From contig JAIOPM010000004.1 in the NCBI GenBank assembly GCA_021413885.1, positions 23,895 to 87,894 on the forward strand: 64,000 nucleotides of DNA. Direction: 5' to 3'. This document shows positions 16,844 through 25,795 of this stretch, one piece after another. Position 1 is the stretch's first letter. Each line of letters begins with the position of its first letter. The notes under the pieces were generated by a model that had not been told where the DNA came from, did no database searches, and saw only the letters and a list, made by a program, of their open reading frames with translations. The DNA is from Planctomycetota bacterium (lineage in GTDB: Bacteria; Planctomycetota; UBA1135; GCA-002686595). The position numbers and the translations under genes were made by a program.

Positions 16844-17707
16844 GTGCCCGAACTCCCCGAGGTCGAGACCGTCGCGCGGTTGTTGCGGCCGAAGCTCGTC
16901 GGTCGCGCCTTTCGCGGAGGCGAGGTGCGATGGGCGCGGACCGTCGAGTCCGGCGAGCCCGAGGCTTTTCTCGCCGGCCTCCGCGGAGCGCGTTGCGTGC
17001 GCGTGTGGAGGCGCGCGAAGTTCGTCGTCGTCGATCTCGAGCGGCGCGGTCGGCCGGCGGGGCACCTCGTCTGCCATCTGCGGATGACCGGACGCCTACA
17101 CGTCGAGAAGCCGAGCTTCGACGCCGGGCCTCACCTGCGCGTGCGGATCGCGCTCGACGACGGGCGTGAGCTCTTCTTCATCGACGTGCGCAAGTTCGGG
17201 CGCATGTGGTTCGTGCGCGAGCTCGATGCGCTCTTCGCGGAACTCGGGCCCGAGCCGCTCGACGATGCCTTCGACGTCGACAGCTTCCACACGGCGTTGC
17301 GCGCGCGCAGTCGCTTGCTCAAGCCGTTGTTGCTCGACCAGAGCTTCGTCGCCGGCCTCGGCAACATCTACGTCGACGAGTCGCTCTTCCGCGCGAGGCT
17401 GCATCCGCTCGCGAACGCGGCGCGCCTCGATCGCGCCGCCGCCGAGCGTCTGCACTCGGCGATCCTCTCCGCGGCGATCGCGCGCGAAGGTTCGAGCTTC
17501 GACACCTTCTACCGCACGCCCGAAGGCAAGCCCGGCGGCTTCCAGGACGAATTCCAGGTCTACGATCGCGCCGGATTGCCGTGCACGAACTGCGGCGCGC
17601 CGATCGTGCGGACCGTCGTCGGCCAACGCGGCACGCACTACTGCCGCGCGTGCCAGCCGCGTTCGCTCAAGCGAGCCGCGCGCGCCAGAGCTTCTCGATC
17701 GAAGTGA
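16844..17707 (+). CDS. mutM: Formamidopyrimidine-DNA glycosylase
   Basis: A 287-residue DNA repair enzyme removing 8-oxoguanine and formamidopyrimidines and nicking the abasic site. It starts at GTG; the mature N-terminus PELPEVET carries the catalytic proline and glutamate. K59 (RRAKF) matches the conserved lysine. The helix-two-turn-helix lies in DQSFVAGLGNIYVDESLF (165-182). The C-terminal zinc finger is complete (C247, C250, C267, C270) with R262 in GQRGTHYC. Full length for the family. Its last 41 nt overlap the 3' end of the convergent gene at 17667. Confidence 0.97.
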   Translation: MPELPEVETVARLLRPKLVGRAFRGGEVRWARTVESGEPEAFLAGLRGARCVRVWRRAKFVVVDLERRGRPAGHLVCHLRMTGRLHVEKPSFDAGPHLRVRIALDDGRELFFIDVRKFGRMWFVRELDALFAELGPEPLDDAFDVDSFHTALRARSRLLKPLLLDQSFVAGLGNIYVDESLFRARLHPLANAARLDRAAAERLHSAILSAAIAREGSSFDTFYRTPEGKPGGFQDEFQVYDRAGLPCTNCGAPIVRTVVGQRGTHYCRACQPRSLKRAARARASRSK

Positions 17708-18140
17708 TCTCGGGCCATTGTTGGGCCGCGAGCGCGAGGTACGTGGTGACGTCGTCCTTCACGTACTTTTCGTCGAGCTCCTTCACCGCCGCCGCGACCT
17801 TCTCGTCGTCGGGCAGGTTGTCGTGCGCGTCGTCGATCATGCCGTTCTCGTGCGCGACGCCGGTCGCGTCGAGGAAGGCGATCACGAGCTCGCGGTGATC
17901 CTTGATCAGGTACGTGCCGAGGAATTCGTAGGCGAGCTCGGCGTTCTTCTGCGCGAGCAACAACGCCTTCGCCTTCCGCGCGCGTTGCGCCATCGGCACC
18001 TTGCGGATCGCTTGCGGCCGGAACTTCAGCAGCTTCGCGACTTCGCCGTCCAACGGGCCGAAGCCCTCTTGGGCGAGCGCCTCGTACATCATCAGGAAAC
18101 GTTCGTCGCTCAGGACGCGGATCTGCTCGAGGGTTTGCAT
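17667..18140 (-). CDS. Conserved hypothetical cytoplasmic protein
   Basis: A 157-residue, mostly helical protein with no family I recognise. It begins MQTLEQIRVLSDERFLMMYE, has a basic middle (PMAQRARKAKALLLAQK) and an acidic C-terminal half (IDDAHDNLPDDEKVAAAVKE). No signal peptide, membrane segment or metal motif is visible. The coding frame is clear of stops and codon use matches its neighbours. TACACT (minus strand) lies 15 nt before the ATG. It overlaps mutM tail to tail by 41 nt. Confidence 0.65.
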   Translation of the reverse strand: MQTLEQIRVLSDERFLMMYEALAQEGFGPLDGEVAKLLKFRPQAIRKVPMAQRARKAKALLLAQKNAELAYEFLGTYLIKDHRELVIAFLDATGVAHENGMIDDAHDNLPDDEKVAAAVKELDEKYVKDDVTTYLALAAQQWPEITSIEKLWRARLA

Positions 18141-18177
18141 GGCGGTTGGAGCGGGAGTGTAGCGACGGCCCGCGGAT

Positions 18178-18912
18178 TCAGCGCAGGAGGATGTCCGAGA
18201 TCGACTCGCGGCGCGTGAAGGCCTCGCGCGTGCCGCGCAGGGCGAGGAAGAGGTAGACGTGCGGCGCCGCGAACGCGATCCACAGCAGTGAGCGAGCCCA
18301 GCTCGAGAGCTTCTCCCGCGCGCCGATCCAATCCGCGAGCGGACGATCGAGCATCAGTCCGAAGAGCGGCAGCAGCACGAACACGCCGAGCTGCACGCCG
18401 AACAGCACGCGCGTCGAGCGCCACTGCGTGCGCACCGAACGGAAGTTCGACGGCGGAACGAGCGCGAGCATCCCCATCGAGAGCATCAGTCCGCCCGCGC
18501 CGGCGAGCACCGCTCGCGCGGTATCGCCACCGGCGCTGTCGAACCAGCCGAGCACCGCCGCGGCGCGCAGCAACCACTCGACGCTCCACAGCAACGCCGC
18601 GACGCCGAGCCACGAGGAGACGTGCCCTGCCTGTTGAGCGCGCGACACGAGCCACGTCGCGTAGACGAACGCCGCCGCGCCGATCAGGCCGAACCAGCTC
18701 GCGATCAAGTGAACTTGCAGTCCCGCAACCCACTTCGCGAGCACATCGAACGAGAGCAGCGCCGGCACTCCGACCGCGAGCACGACGACCGCGAAGCCGT
18801 TCGCTTGCCAGGGCAGCGCCATGCGCAGCACGCGACGGAACGAGTCGGGGCCGGTCACGCGGGCCGGATCGTGACGCACTGCTCCGGCGCGGTCAATTCG
18901 CGGCGCGCTCAC
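18178..18912 (-). CDS. Multi-pass membrane protein of unknown function
   Basis: A 244-residue protein with about six hydrophobic segments (about 38-55, 65-87, 97-118, 130-147, 168-185, 203-225) and a basic N-terminal tail. The start is GTG (VSAPRIDRAG); a later in-frame ATG in RVLRMALPWQ, closer to the first helix, is an alternative. No transporter, heme-ligand or catalytic motif stands out. It lies 37 nt upstream of, and in the same direction as, the hypothetical gene at 17667. Confidence 0.6.
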   Translation of the reverse strand: MSAPRIDRAGAVRHDPARVTGPDSFRRVLRMALPWQANGFAVVVLAVGVPALLSFDVLAKWVAGLQVHLIASWFGLIGAAAFVYATWLVSRAQQAGHVSSWLGVAALLWSVEWLLRAAAVLGWFDSAGGDTARAVLAGAGGLMLSMGMLALVPPSNFRSVRTQWRSTRVLFGVQLGVFVLLPLFGLMLDRPLADWIGAREKLSSWARSLLWIAFAAPHVYLFLALRGTREAFTRRESISDILLR

Positions 18913-19005
18913 GACGCGTCGCGAACGCCGCCGAGCGGTCGCGGACGCAACGCGCCGCGCACCAGGCTCTTAGCGAGGGCGGCGCCGGCTGGGGCGTCCG
19001 CCTGC

Positions 19006-19033
19006 TTGACATAAAGTCGCCAGCTTTTAGGCT
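19006..19033 (+). promoter_or_regulatory. glnA promoter candidate
   Basis: TTGACA (19006-19011) and TAGGCT (19028-19033) are separated by 16 bp, about 95 nt before the glnA ATG. The surrounding 19005-19060 is distinctly more AT-rich than nearby coding DNA. The consensus -35 makes this the best sigma-70 promoter in the window. The leader of about 90 nt could carry regulation, but I see no defined riboswitch in it. Confidence 0.55.
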
Positions 19034-19128
19034 TCATGCGCCGCGTTTTAGTCTCCAGGACGAGACCTCAAGCCTAGCCGACGCCCTCTCCAGGCAAATC
19101 CCGACCTCCCGAGCCGGATCCGACCCCC

Positions 19129-20565
19129 ATGGAAACCGTACCCCTGCGCGACTTCCTCGAAATCCCGTACGACCAGCTCGAGGAGATGAACCTCGCCGCG
19201 AAACAACAGCGTCTCGACCGCGTCGATCCGGACAAGGTGCGCAAGGAGCGCGTCAAGTACCTCGAGACCGAGAAGCGCATCAAGGCGGTCACCGTGTGCT
19301 TCACCGACCTCGAAGGTCGGATGCACATGCTCGACTACGACAAGAAGTTCCTGCTGAAGAGCTACGACAACCTGACCTTCGACGGTTCGTCGATCCGCGG
19401 CTTCTCCCAGCAAGCCGAGAGCGATCTGCGCCTCGCGATCGACTGGGCCGCGTTCTACTGGTTGCCGTCGGACGTCTTCGGCACCGGCAAGGTGCTCGTC
19501 TTCGGCGAAGTGCTCGGTCGCGACGGTCAGCCGTACGAAGGTGACATGCGCGGTCGGCTCAAGCAGTACCTCGCGAAGCTCCACGCGAAGTCCGGCCACA
19601 CCTGCTACGCGGCGAACGAGATCGAGGGCTTCCTCTTCAAGGGCCGCGACGCCGAGCGTCACTTCGACGAGACCGGCAAGTTCGAATACTGCTCGACCGG
19701 CGGGTACTACCACTCGCTGCCGAGCGATCCGCTGCGCAAGTTCATCGACGCGTCGGCGGAAGCGCAGCGCGCGATGGGCTTCGCGAACGAGAAGGATCAC
19801 CCGGAAGTCGCGCCGTCGCAGTTCGAGATGAACTTCTCCTACTCGGAAGCGCTGATCGCGTCGGATCAGTTCCAGCTCTACAAGCTGCTCTGCCGCCAAG
19901 TCGCCGCGAAGATGGACATGACGGCGTCCTTCCTGCCGAAGCCGGTCGTCGGCATCAACGGCAGCGGCGCGCACACCAACATCTCGGTCGGCAAGGCCGG
20001 CAAGAACCTCTTCTTCGAGAAGGGCGGACAGGACGGCGTTTCGAAGCTCGCGTGGGAGTTCATCGATCGCATCCTCGCGAGCGGTTCGGACATCTGCCTC
20101 GTCCTCAACCCGAGCGTCAACGCGTACCGTCGCCTCGATCCGCACTTCGAAGCGCCGAACCAGATCAAGGTCAGCCCGATCGACCGCGGCTCGATGATCC
20201 GCATCCCGCTCGGCAACGAGAAGAGCGCGCGGATCGAAGTGCGCTCGGTCGGACCGGACACCAACATCTACCAGACGCTGTACACGCTCTTCCGCACCGG
20301 CTTCGAAGGCCCGAACGGCGAGAAGGACGAGGCGAAGCGCGCGCGCACGCGTTTCCTGCCCGACAACATCTTCGACTCCATTCGCCTCTTCAAGCAGAGC
20401 AAGTGGGCCCTCGACCTCTTCGGCGAGAACGTCCACGCGAAGTTCGCGGAGCTCAAGCTCGCGTCCGCCGAGCGTTGCCCGAAGGCGCTGGGCACGATGG
20501 TCAAGGCCGGCGAAGTCCAGTTCCACCACGAGGTCACGAACCAGTACCTCTGGAACCACTTCTAG
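19129..20565 (+). CDS. glnA: Glutamine synthetase (GSI family)
   Basis: A 478-residue enzyme making glutamine from glutamate, ammonia and ATP. It has FDGSSIRGF (84-92), the metal-site stretch EVAPSQFEMNF (226-236), the nucleotide/glutamate loop GINGSGAHTN (275-284) and NPSVNAYRRL (327-336). The terminal adenylylation motif with tyrosine (NLY-like) seen in GSI-beta enzymes is absent, so control by adenylylation is unlikely. The N-terminal about 50 residues are longer than in standard GlnA. It has its own promoter and shares a hairpin terminator with the convergent speA. Confidence 0.93.
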   Translation: METVPLRDFLEIPYDQLEEMNLAAKQQRLDRVDPDKVRKERVKYLETEKRIKAVTVCFTDLEGRMHMLDYDKKFLLKSYDNLTFDGSSIRGFSQQAESDLRLAIDWAAFYWLPSDVFGTGKVLVFGEVLGRDGQPYEGDMRGRLKQYLAKLHAKSGHTCYAANEIEGFLFKGRDAERHFDETGKFEYCSTGGYYHSLPSDPLRKFIDASAEAQRAMGFANEKDHPEVAPSQFEMNFSYSEALIASDQFQLYKLLCRQVAAKMDMTASFLPKPVVGINGSGAHTNISVGKAGKNLFFEKGGQDGVSKLAWEFIDRILASGSDICLVLNPSVNAYRRLDPHFEAPNQIKVSPIDRGSMIRIPLGNEKSARIEVRSVGPDTNIYQTLYTLFRTGFEGPNGEKDEAKRARTRFLPDNIFDSIRLFKQSKWALDLFGENVHAKFAELKLASAERCPKALGTMVKAGEVQFHHEVTNQYLWNHF

Positions 20566-20584
20566 TCGGAAGCGAGAAATCAGC

Positions 20585-20619
20585 GCGGCGGCGTCGAGCT
20601 TCGAGCTCGGCGCCGCCGC
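20585..20619. terminator. Bidirectional hairpin between convergent glnA and speA
   Basis: GCGGCGGCGTCGAGCT (20585-20600) pairs with AGCTCGGCGCCGCCGC (20604-20619) around a TCG loop: a 16-bp stem with one G-T pair. It begins 20 nt after the glnA stop and 23 nt after the speA stop on the other strand. No long T-tract follows on either side, so termination would depend on stem strength. Confidence 0.7.
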
Positions 20620-20641
20620 TTCGTTCTCGACCGGACCGCGA

Positions 20642-22648
20642 TCAGGGCTGCGGTTGCGGCTGCGGCGTGATCTCGACCTGGGGCAAAGCGGCGTTCGTCG
20701 TCCCCGGTCCCGGTGTCGTCGGATCGACGGTGTCCTTCTCGCGCGCGAGGTACGTGTAGCTCTGCAAGCCCGCCTCGTACGCGCGTTGCAGGCGCGCGGA
20801 TTCCTCGATCGTCATCCGGCCCTCCTCGAGCGAACGCTCGATGTGTCGGCGCAGACGCGTGAGGACGTCCTGCTCGAAGTACTCGACGTACGAGAGCACC
20901 TCTTCGGTGCGATCGCCGCGCACGACGTGCGTCAGACGCGGACGACCTTGCTCGTCGATGTCGACGTGCACGATGTTCGGATCGCCGAACAGGTTGTGCA
21001 TGTCGCCGAGGATCTCTTGGTACGCGCCGACCAGGAAGAAGCCGACGTAGTAGGGCTCGTTCGAACGCAGCGGGTGCAGCTCGAGCGTGCGCTTGACGTC
21101 GCGGAGATCGATGAAGCGATCGACCTTGCCGTCGGAGTCGCACGTGATGTCGGCGAGCACCGCGTGACGCGTCGGTTGCTCGTTCAAACGATGGAGCGGC
21201 AGCACCGGGAACAACTGGTGGATCGCCCACGCATCGGGCAGCGACTGGAACACCGAGAAGTTCAGGAAGTACGTGTCCGCCATGTCGCGTTCGAGGTTCG
21301 CGAGGTCGTCGGGGACGTACGGTTGCTCGCGCACGATGCGGAGGATCTTCTGGCAGGTGCGCCAGAAGAACTCTTCGACGCGCGCGCGTTCGCGCAGCGT
21401 GATCTGCCCGACGTTGAAGAGCACCATCGCTTCGTCGCGCAGTTGCAGCGCGTCGTGGTAGCTCTCCTGGTAGTTCTTCGCGGTGACGCCGTCGCACACG
21501 GCCTGCGCGTTCTTGAGGATCTCCTTGTCGTCCTCCTCGTCGTTCAACGGCACCGGGTTGGCGGCGGCGGCGTTGTCGCTGACGCCGAGCACTTCGGCGA
21601 CCAGCACGGCGTGGTGGGCGGTCAGGGCCCGGCCCGATTCGGTGACGATCGCGGGCTCGGGGATGGCGGCTTCGCGGCACGCTTCGGAGATGTGGTAGAC
21701 GACGTCGCGCGCGTACTCGGCGAGCGAGTAGTTCATCGACGACTCGAAGTTGGTCGACGAGCCGTCGTAGTCGATGCCGAGGCCGCCGCCGACGTCGAGG
21801 AACTTGATCCGGCAACCCATCTCGGTGAGGTCGATCAACGTGCGCGTCGCTTCGCGCAGCGCGTTCTTGATCGCGCGGATGTCGGTGACTTGGCTGCCGA
21901 CGTGGAAGTGCAGGAGCTCGAGGCACTGCAGCTTGTTCTGCTTGTCGAGCGTCTCGACCACCTCGACGATCTGCCGCGTCGTCAGACCGAACTTCGAACG
22001 GTCGCCGCCGGATTCGCTCCAGCGTCCCGAACCACGGCCGCCGAGTTTCGTGCGCACGCCGATCGCCGGCCGGATGCCGAGGCGATCGGAGACCTTGAGG
22101 ATCGTCGCGAGCTCGCTGTACTTCTCGACGACGATGATCGGGTAGATGCCGAGCTTCGACGAGAGCAACGCGGTCTCGATGTACTCCTCGTCCTTGTAGC
22201 CGTTGCACAAGAGGAGCGAACCGCCGTCCGCCTGCAGCGCGACCGCCGCGAGCAGCTCGGGCTTCGATCCGACCTCGAGGCCGGTGCCGTGCTTGCGGCC
22301 TTCCTCGAGCAGCGACTCGACGACGTGCCGCTGTTGGTTGACCTTGATCGGATAGACGCCGCGGTAGGGGCCTTGGTAGTTGAACTCCGCGCGAGCGGCG
22401 TTGAACGCGAGGTTGAGCTCGCGCACGCGCGAACGCAGGATCCCGTCGAACCGCAACAGCAGCGGCGTCTCGATGCCGCGGCGTTGGATCTGACCGATCA
22501 ACTTGTGGAGGTCGATCCCGATCGGGCCGTTGTTCTGGCTGTCGACCACTGCCTCCACGTTGCCTTCGGAGTTGATGCGGAAGTATCCGCAGCTCCATTT
22601 GGCAACGTTGTAGAGGCCTTCACCGTCTAGGTGTGTCCAGGGCGCCAT
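20642..22648 (-). CDS. speA: Biosynthetic arginine decarboxylase
   Basis: A 668-residue PLP enzyme of fold III converting arginine to agmatine, the first step to putrescine and spermidine. The PLP lysine is K102 in GVYPIKVNQQ. Other family blocks are GLEVGSKPEL, LLHFHVGSQV, LDVGGGLGIDYDGS and VTESGRALTAHHA. Length matches SpeA. The C-terminus ends in a QPQPQPQP tail that is outside the family fold. A TATACT hexamer (minus strand, 22680-22685) lies 31 nt before the ATG. Convergent with glnA, divergent from the dehydratase gene. Confidence 0.95.
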   Translation of the reverse strand: MAPWTHLDGEGLYNVAKWSCGYFRINSEGNVEAVVDSQNNGPIGIDLHKLIGQIQRRGIETPLLLRFDGILRSRVRELNLAFNAARAEFNYQGPYRGVYPIKVNQQRHVVESLLEEGRKHGTGLEVGSKPELLAAVALQADGGSLLLCNGYKDEEYIETALLSSKLGIYPIIVVEKYSELATILKVSDRLGIRPAIGVRTKLGGRGSGRWSESGGDRSKFGLTTRQIVEVVETLDKQNKLQCLELLHFHVGSQVTDIRAIKNALREATRTLIDLTEMGCRIKFLDVGGGLGIDYDGSSTNFESSMNYSLAEYARDVVYHISEACREAAIPEPAIVTESGRALTAHHAVLVAEVLGVSDNAAAANPVPLNDEEDDKEILKNAQAVCDGVTAKNYQESYHDALQLRDEAMVLFNVGQITLRERARVEEFFWRTCQKILRIVREQPYVPDDLANLERDMADTYFLNFSVFQSLPDAWAIHQLFPVLPLHRLNEQPTRHAVLADITCDSDGKVDRFIDLRDVKRTLELHPLRSNEPYYVGFFLVGAYQEILGDMHNLFGDPNIVHVDIDEQGRPRLTHVVRGDRTEEVLSYVEYFEQDVLTRLRRHIERSLEEGRMTIEESARLQRAYEAGLQSYTYLAREKDTVDPTTPGPGTTNAALPQVEITPQPQPQP

Positions 22649-22746
22649 CGTCGTCTCGGGTTCTCCTTTCGAGGCCGGTAGTATAGGCAGGTCTCGAGCG
22701 CGCGACGTACCTCGACTCGCGACCTTTCTTCAGCGAACCGAGATCG

Positions 22747-23733
22747 ATGACTCCGACGCACTTCCTCCAACGCATCCGGGTGAGCGACGCGGCCGCGCGT
22801 TTGAAGGGTGTCGTCAAGCGCACGCCGCTCGCGCCGTTCGACGCCGCGGACGAGCGCGTCGAGCTCCGCCTGAAGCTCGAATGCCTGCAGGAAACCGGCG
22901 CTTTCAAGGCGCGCGGCGCGTGGAACCAGATCTCGCAGCTCTCCGACGCCGAGCGCGAGGCCGGCGTCGTCACGTTGAGCTCCGGCAACCACGGCAAGGC
23001 CCTCGCGTGGGCCGCCGCTCGCGCCGGCGTGCGCGCGACGATCGTGATGCCGCACGACGCCTACCCGAACAAGATCCAGGCTTGCCGCGACTTCGGCGCC
23101 GAAGTCGTGCTCGCGCCGAGCCGCAACGCGTGCGACGAGCTGTGCGCCGAACGCGTGCGCGCCGGAGCGACGCTCGTCCATCCTTACGACGCCGAGCGCA
23201 CCGCCCAAGGCGCCGGCACGGTTGGTCTCGAGATCGCCGAAGACTGGCCCGAGGTCGACGTCGTCGTCACGCCTGTCGGCGGCGGGGGACTCGCGTCGGG
23301 AGTCGCGCTCGCGATTCGTCAGGCGCTCGGGAGTCGACCGGCGATCGTCGGCGTCGAGCCCGAGGGCTCGGCGACGCTCGCCGCCGGCGTCGCGCGCGGC
23401 GAGCCGGTCCACTTGGTCAACTCGAGCGCGGTGCAAGGCCTTTGTCCGCCGTACTCGGGCGCGTTGAACATCGCGGTCGCGAAGGAGACGGGGCTCGAGC
23501 TCGTCGCGCTCTCCGACGCGCAGATCCTCGCGGCGCAAGCGGTGTTGGTGCGCGTCGGCGGTTGGGTGGTCGAGCCCGCGGGCTCCGCCGCGTTCGCCGT
23601 CGTCCGCGAACGAGCTCTGCCCGCGCGTCTCTACGCCGGCCGCAACGCGCAGAACAAGTTGCGCGTCGCCTGCATCGTCTCCGGCGGCAACCCGGATCCC
23701 GCACAACTCGCGCAGGTGCGGAGCGGAGCGTGA
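22747..23733 (+). CDS. PLP-dependent threonine/serine dehydratase (ammonia-lyase) family
   Basis: A 328-residue fold-II PLP enzyme. K54 in ETGAFKARGA binds the cofactor, SSGNHG (78-83) binds the substrate carboxylate and GGGGL (178-182) holds the phosphate. There is no C-terminal regulatory ACT-like domain, so it resembles catabolic threonine ammonia-lyase or serine racemase more than the isoleucine-pathway IlvA. The reaction is L-threonine (or serine) to 2-oxobutyrate (or pyruvate) and ammonia; the preferred substrate cannot be decided from sequence. Confidence 0.88.
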   Translation: MTPTHFLQRIRVSDAAARLKGVVKRTPLAPFDAADERVELRLKLECLQETGAFKARGAWNQISQLSDAEREAGVVTLSSGNHGKALAWAAARAGVRATIVMPHDAYPNKIQACRDFGAEVVLAPSRNACDELCAERVRAGATLVHPYDAERTAQGAGTVGLEIAEDWPEVDVVVTPVGGGGLASGVALAIRQALGSRPAIVGVEPEGSATLAAGVARGEPVHLVNSSAVQGLCPPYSGALNIAVAKETGLELVALSDAQILAAQAVLVRVGGWVVEPAGSAAFAVVRERALPARLYAGRNAQNKLRVACIVSGGNPDPAQLAQVRSGA

Positions 23734-23781
23734 GGCCTCTCGACGACGTCGCGAGCATTCGAAGTTGACGAGGTCGTTGCG

Positions 23782-24108
23782 ATGTTCGGCGGCTTGAGCG
23801 CGAAGCCCGCGACCGCGGGTCTGCTCGCGCTCGCCGGCGTTGCGTGGAGCGTCGCGCTCGCGCGCGGCGAGAGGCCGATGACGCTCGAGCGCACCGGCCC
23901 GATCGCGTTCTTCGTGATCGCGAGCTTCGGCGGCGCGGTCGCGGTGTGGATCGCGCACAAGCGCGCGGCCCCGGCGACGGCGACCGACGCCGAGCCCTCC
24001 GATCCGAACGGCGTCTTCGTCGGCGCCGCGCTCTTCGGGTGCGTTTCGTTCGTCGGCGCGTTGCTCGTGCTGTTCGCGGGCGACTTCGTGGAGCGTTACC
24101 TCGATTGA
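23782..24108 (+). CDS. Small membrane protein of unknown function
   Basis: A 108-residue protein with three hydrophobic segments (about 10-26, 39-57, 76-97) and a charged loop. No family recognised. Its stop overlaps the next gene's TTG (TTGA), and that gene in turn overlaps the methyltransferase gene by ATGA. This coupling supports it as a real gene in a three-gene unit. Confidence 0.6.
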   Translation: MFGGLSAKPATAGLLALAGVAWSVALARGERPMTLERTGPIAFFVIASFGGAVAVWIAHKRAAPATATDAEPSDPNGVFVGAALFGCVSFVGALLVLFAGDFVERYLD

Positions 24109-24404
24109 GCGACCAAGTGCACGAGACGTGGTGGGTGTTGCGGCCGCTTCCGCGTCGGCTGCGAGTCGCGCTCTGGATCGGCGGCACCCTCGTCGGCGTG
24201 TGGTGGCTCGTGAGCTACGGCTGGCCGGTGACGCGGCAACTCTTCACCGAAGGCGCGCCGCCGCCGCAGGTCCGCGACTTCGCGATCTATGGGCTCGGCC
24301 TCGCCGTGGTCGGTTTCTTCGCGCTGATCGCCGGCGGAGTGTGGGTGTTCCTGAAGTTGCAGAGCGAGTTCAAGAAGCTCCACGAAGAGGATTCGAAGCG
24401 ATGA
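24105..24404 (+). CDS. Small two-helix membrane protein
   Basis: A 99-residue protein translated from TTG at 24105 (overlap TTGA) or from GTG at 24117. It has two membrane helices (about 22-41 and 64-86) and ends in a charged helix (LQSEFKKLHEEDSKR) likely to face the cytoplasm. It shares 4 nt (ATGA) with the methyltransferase start. Its frame was judged real because of this double coupling and the clear helix/charge pattern. Function unknown. Confidence 0.6.
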   Translation: MSDQVHETWWVLRPLPRRLRVALWIGGTLVGVWWLVSYGWPVTRQLFTEGAPPPQVRDFAIYGLGLAVVGFFALIAGGVWVFLKLQSEFKKLHEEDSKR

Positions 24405-25207
24405 AACGTGTCGTGCTCGTGCGACCGACCGGTCCGCGCAACGTCGGCGGCGTGATGCGCGCCGTGGCGAACTTCGGGCCGGCCGAGCTGTGGCTCGTGC
24501 GCCCCGAGCGCCCGTCGATGTTGATCCATCCGGACTTCGATCAGATGTCCCACGGCGTCGAGAACGTGCGCGAACGCATCCGCGTCGTCGATTCGCTCGA
24601 CGAGGCGCTCTCCGAGTGCAACCTGACGATCGGCTTCACCGCGCGACCGCGCGGCGAACGCTGGCGCGCCGATTGGCGCGAGATGGTCGAAGAGACGAGG
24701 CCGACGGCGCTCGCCGAGGATCAACGTCTCGCGCTCGTCTTCGGCAGCGAGTGGAACGGCCTGACCGACGACGAACTCGATCGCTGCCAACACGCGTCGC
24801 GCTTGCCGACGGCCGAGGAGCACACGTCGCTCAACCTCGCGGTCGCGGCGAGCATCGTGCTCTACACGCTCTTCGAAGGCCGCGGTTCGTACCGTCACGA
24901 AGGCGGCGCGCGGATGCTCTCGTTCGAGGAGCGCGCTTTCTTGAAGCAGCACCTGATCGCAGTGCTCGCGCACAAAGTCGCCCGCGGCGACGCGACCGTT
25001 CGCGACGTCGAAGCGTCGATCGAACGCGTCTTCTCCCGCGCGCCGCTCGAGAGCCGTGACGCGCGTGCGTGGCACAAGCTGATGCGCGCGCTCGGCAGCG
25101 ACCTCGAGCCCTCCGACTTCGACCTCCAGCCGAATCAGAAGGGCGAACGTCGCGACGGCGCCCTCGAGCGCAATCGGAAGAAGCGCGAGCCGGGAAGCGA
25201 GCGCTAG
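24401..25207 (+). CDS. SpoU/TrmH-superfamily RNA 2'-O-methyltransferase, TrmJ-like
   Basis: A 268-residue SPOUT methyltransferase. Motif 1 is RPTGPRNVGGVMRAVANFG (8-26), motif 2 is LVFGSEWNGLTDDEL and motif 3 is LPTAEEHTSLNLAVAASIVLY; these make the trefoil-knot SAM site. The C-terminal helical extension suits TrmJ, which methylates the ribose of tRNA position 32, but another RNA target is possible. It is coupled by ATGA to the small membrane protein before it. The TAG stop doubles as the start of a TAGAAT hexamer for the next gene. Confidence 0.85.
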   Translation: MKRVVLVRPTGPRNVGGVMRAVANFGPAELWLVRPERPSMLIHPDFDQMSHGVENVRERIRVVDSLDEALSECNLTIGFTARPRGERWRADWREMVEETRPTALAEDQRLALVFGSEWNGLTDDELDRCQHASRLPTAEEHTSLNLAVAASIVLYTLFEGRGSYRHEGGARMLSFEERAFLKQHLIAVLAHKVARGDATVRDVEASIERVFSRAPLESRDARAWHKLMRALGSDLEPSDFDLQPNQKGERRDGALERNRKKREPGSER

Positions 25208-25210
25208 AAT
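25205..25210 (+). promoter_or_regulatory. -10-like TAGAAT 6 nt before the pduO-type gene
   Basis: TAGAAT overlaps the stop of the preceding gene and is followed by CCCACG and the ATG at 25217, with no Shine-Dalgarno. This is the same geometry seen at about a dozen other starts in the window. It suggests an internal promoter giving a leaderless message. Confidence 0.35.
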
Positions 25211-25216
25211 CCCACG

Positions 25217-25795
25217 ATGGTTCGCCTCAACCGCATCTACACGAAGTCCGGCGACGACGGCACGACCGGGCTCGGCGACGGAACGCGTCTGCCGAAACAT
25301 CACCTGCGCATCCAGTCGTACGGCACCGTCGACGAGACGTCGTCGGTGATCGGGCTCGCGTTAGTCGGCGGCGTCGAAGAACCGCTCGCGGCGCGTTTGA
25401 AGACGATCCAGAACGATCTCTTCGACGTCGGCGCGGATCTCTGCGTGCCCGGCGCGGCGGGGGAGAAGCTGCGGATCACCGCGGACTACACCGCGCGGAT
25501 GGAGCGTTGGATCGACGACGTCAACGACAAGCTCGCGCCGCTCAATTCGTTCGTGCTGCCGGGCGGGCGTCCCGCCGCGGCGTGGTTGCACTTGGCGCGC
25601 ACGGTGTGCCGGCGCGCGGAGCGTTTGGTCACCGAACTCGCGACGCTCGACGGCGAGCACGATCGCGTCAACCCCGAGGTCGTGCGCTACCTCAATCGTC
25701 TGTCCGACCTGTTGTTCGTCTACTCGCGCGCCGCGAACGACGGCGGCAAGCTCGACGTGCTGTGGAAGCCGGGCGCCGGACGGGGCGCGCAGTGA
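25217..25795 (+). CDS. ATP:cob(I)alamin adenosyltransferase, PduO type
   Basis: A 192-residue trimeric adenosyltransferase that makes adenosylcobalamin from cob(I)alamin and ATP. The ATP site is YTKSGDDGTTGLGDG (8-22). Further family blocks are NSFVLPGG, the helix CRRAERLVTEL with the conserved arginine/glutamate, and YLNRLSDLLFVYSR. Length is normal for PduO. It implies that a B12-dependent isomerase or reductase exists elsewhere. It overlaps the acylphosphatase by 4 nt (GTGA). Confidence 0.95.
   Translation: MVRLNRIYTKSGDDGTTGLGDGTRLPKHHLRIQSYGTVDETSSVIGLALVGGVEEPLAARLKTIQNDLFDVGADLCVPGAAGEKLRITADYTARMERWIDDVNDKLAPLNSFVLPGGRPAAAWLHLARTVCRRAERLVTELATLDGEHDRVNPEVVRYLNRLSDLLFVYSRAANDGGKLDVLWKPGAGRGAQ

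Noticed and set aside
18913..19128. A riboswitch or glutamine-sensing RNA in the glnA leader
   Set aside because: The leader of about 90 nt shows no paired structure that I can match to a known class.
24128..24400. An N-terminal extension of the TrmJ-like protein
   Set aside because: The extension is a shadow of the small membrane gene; the SPOUT domain begins exactly at the ATG 24401, which overlaps the upstream stop.
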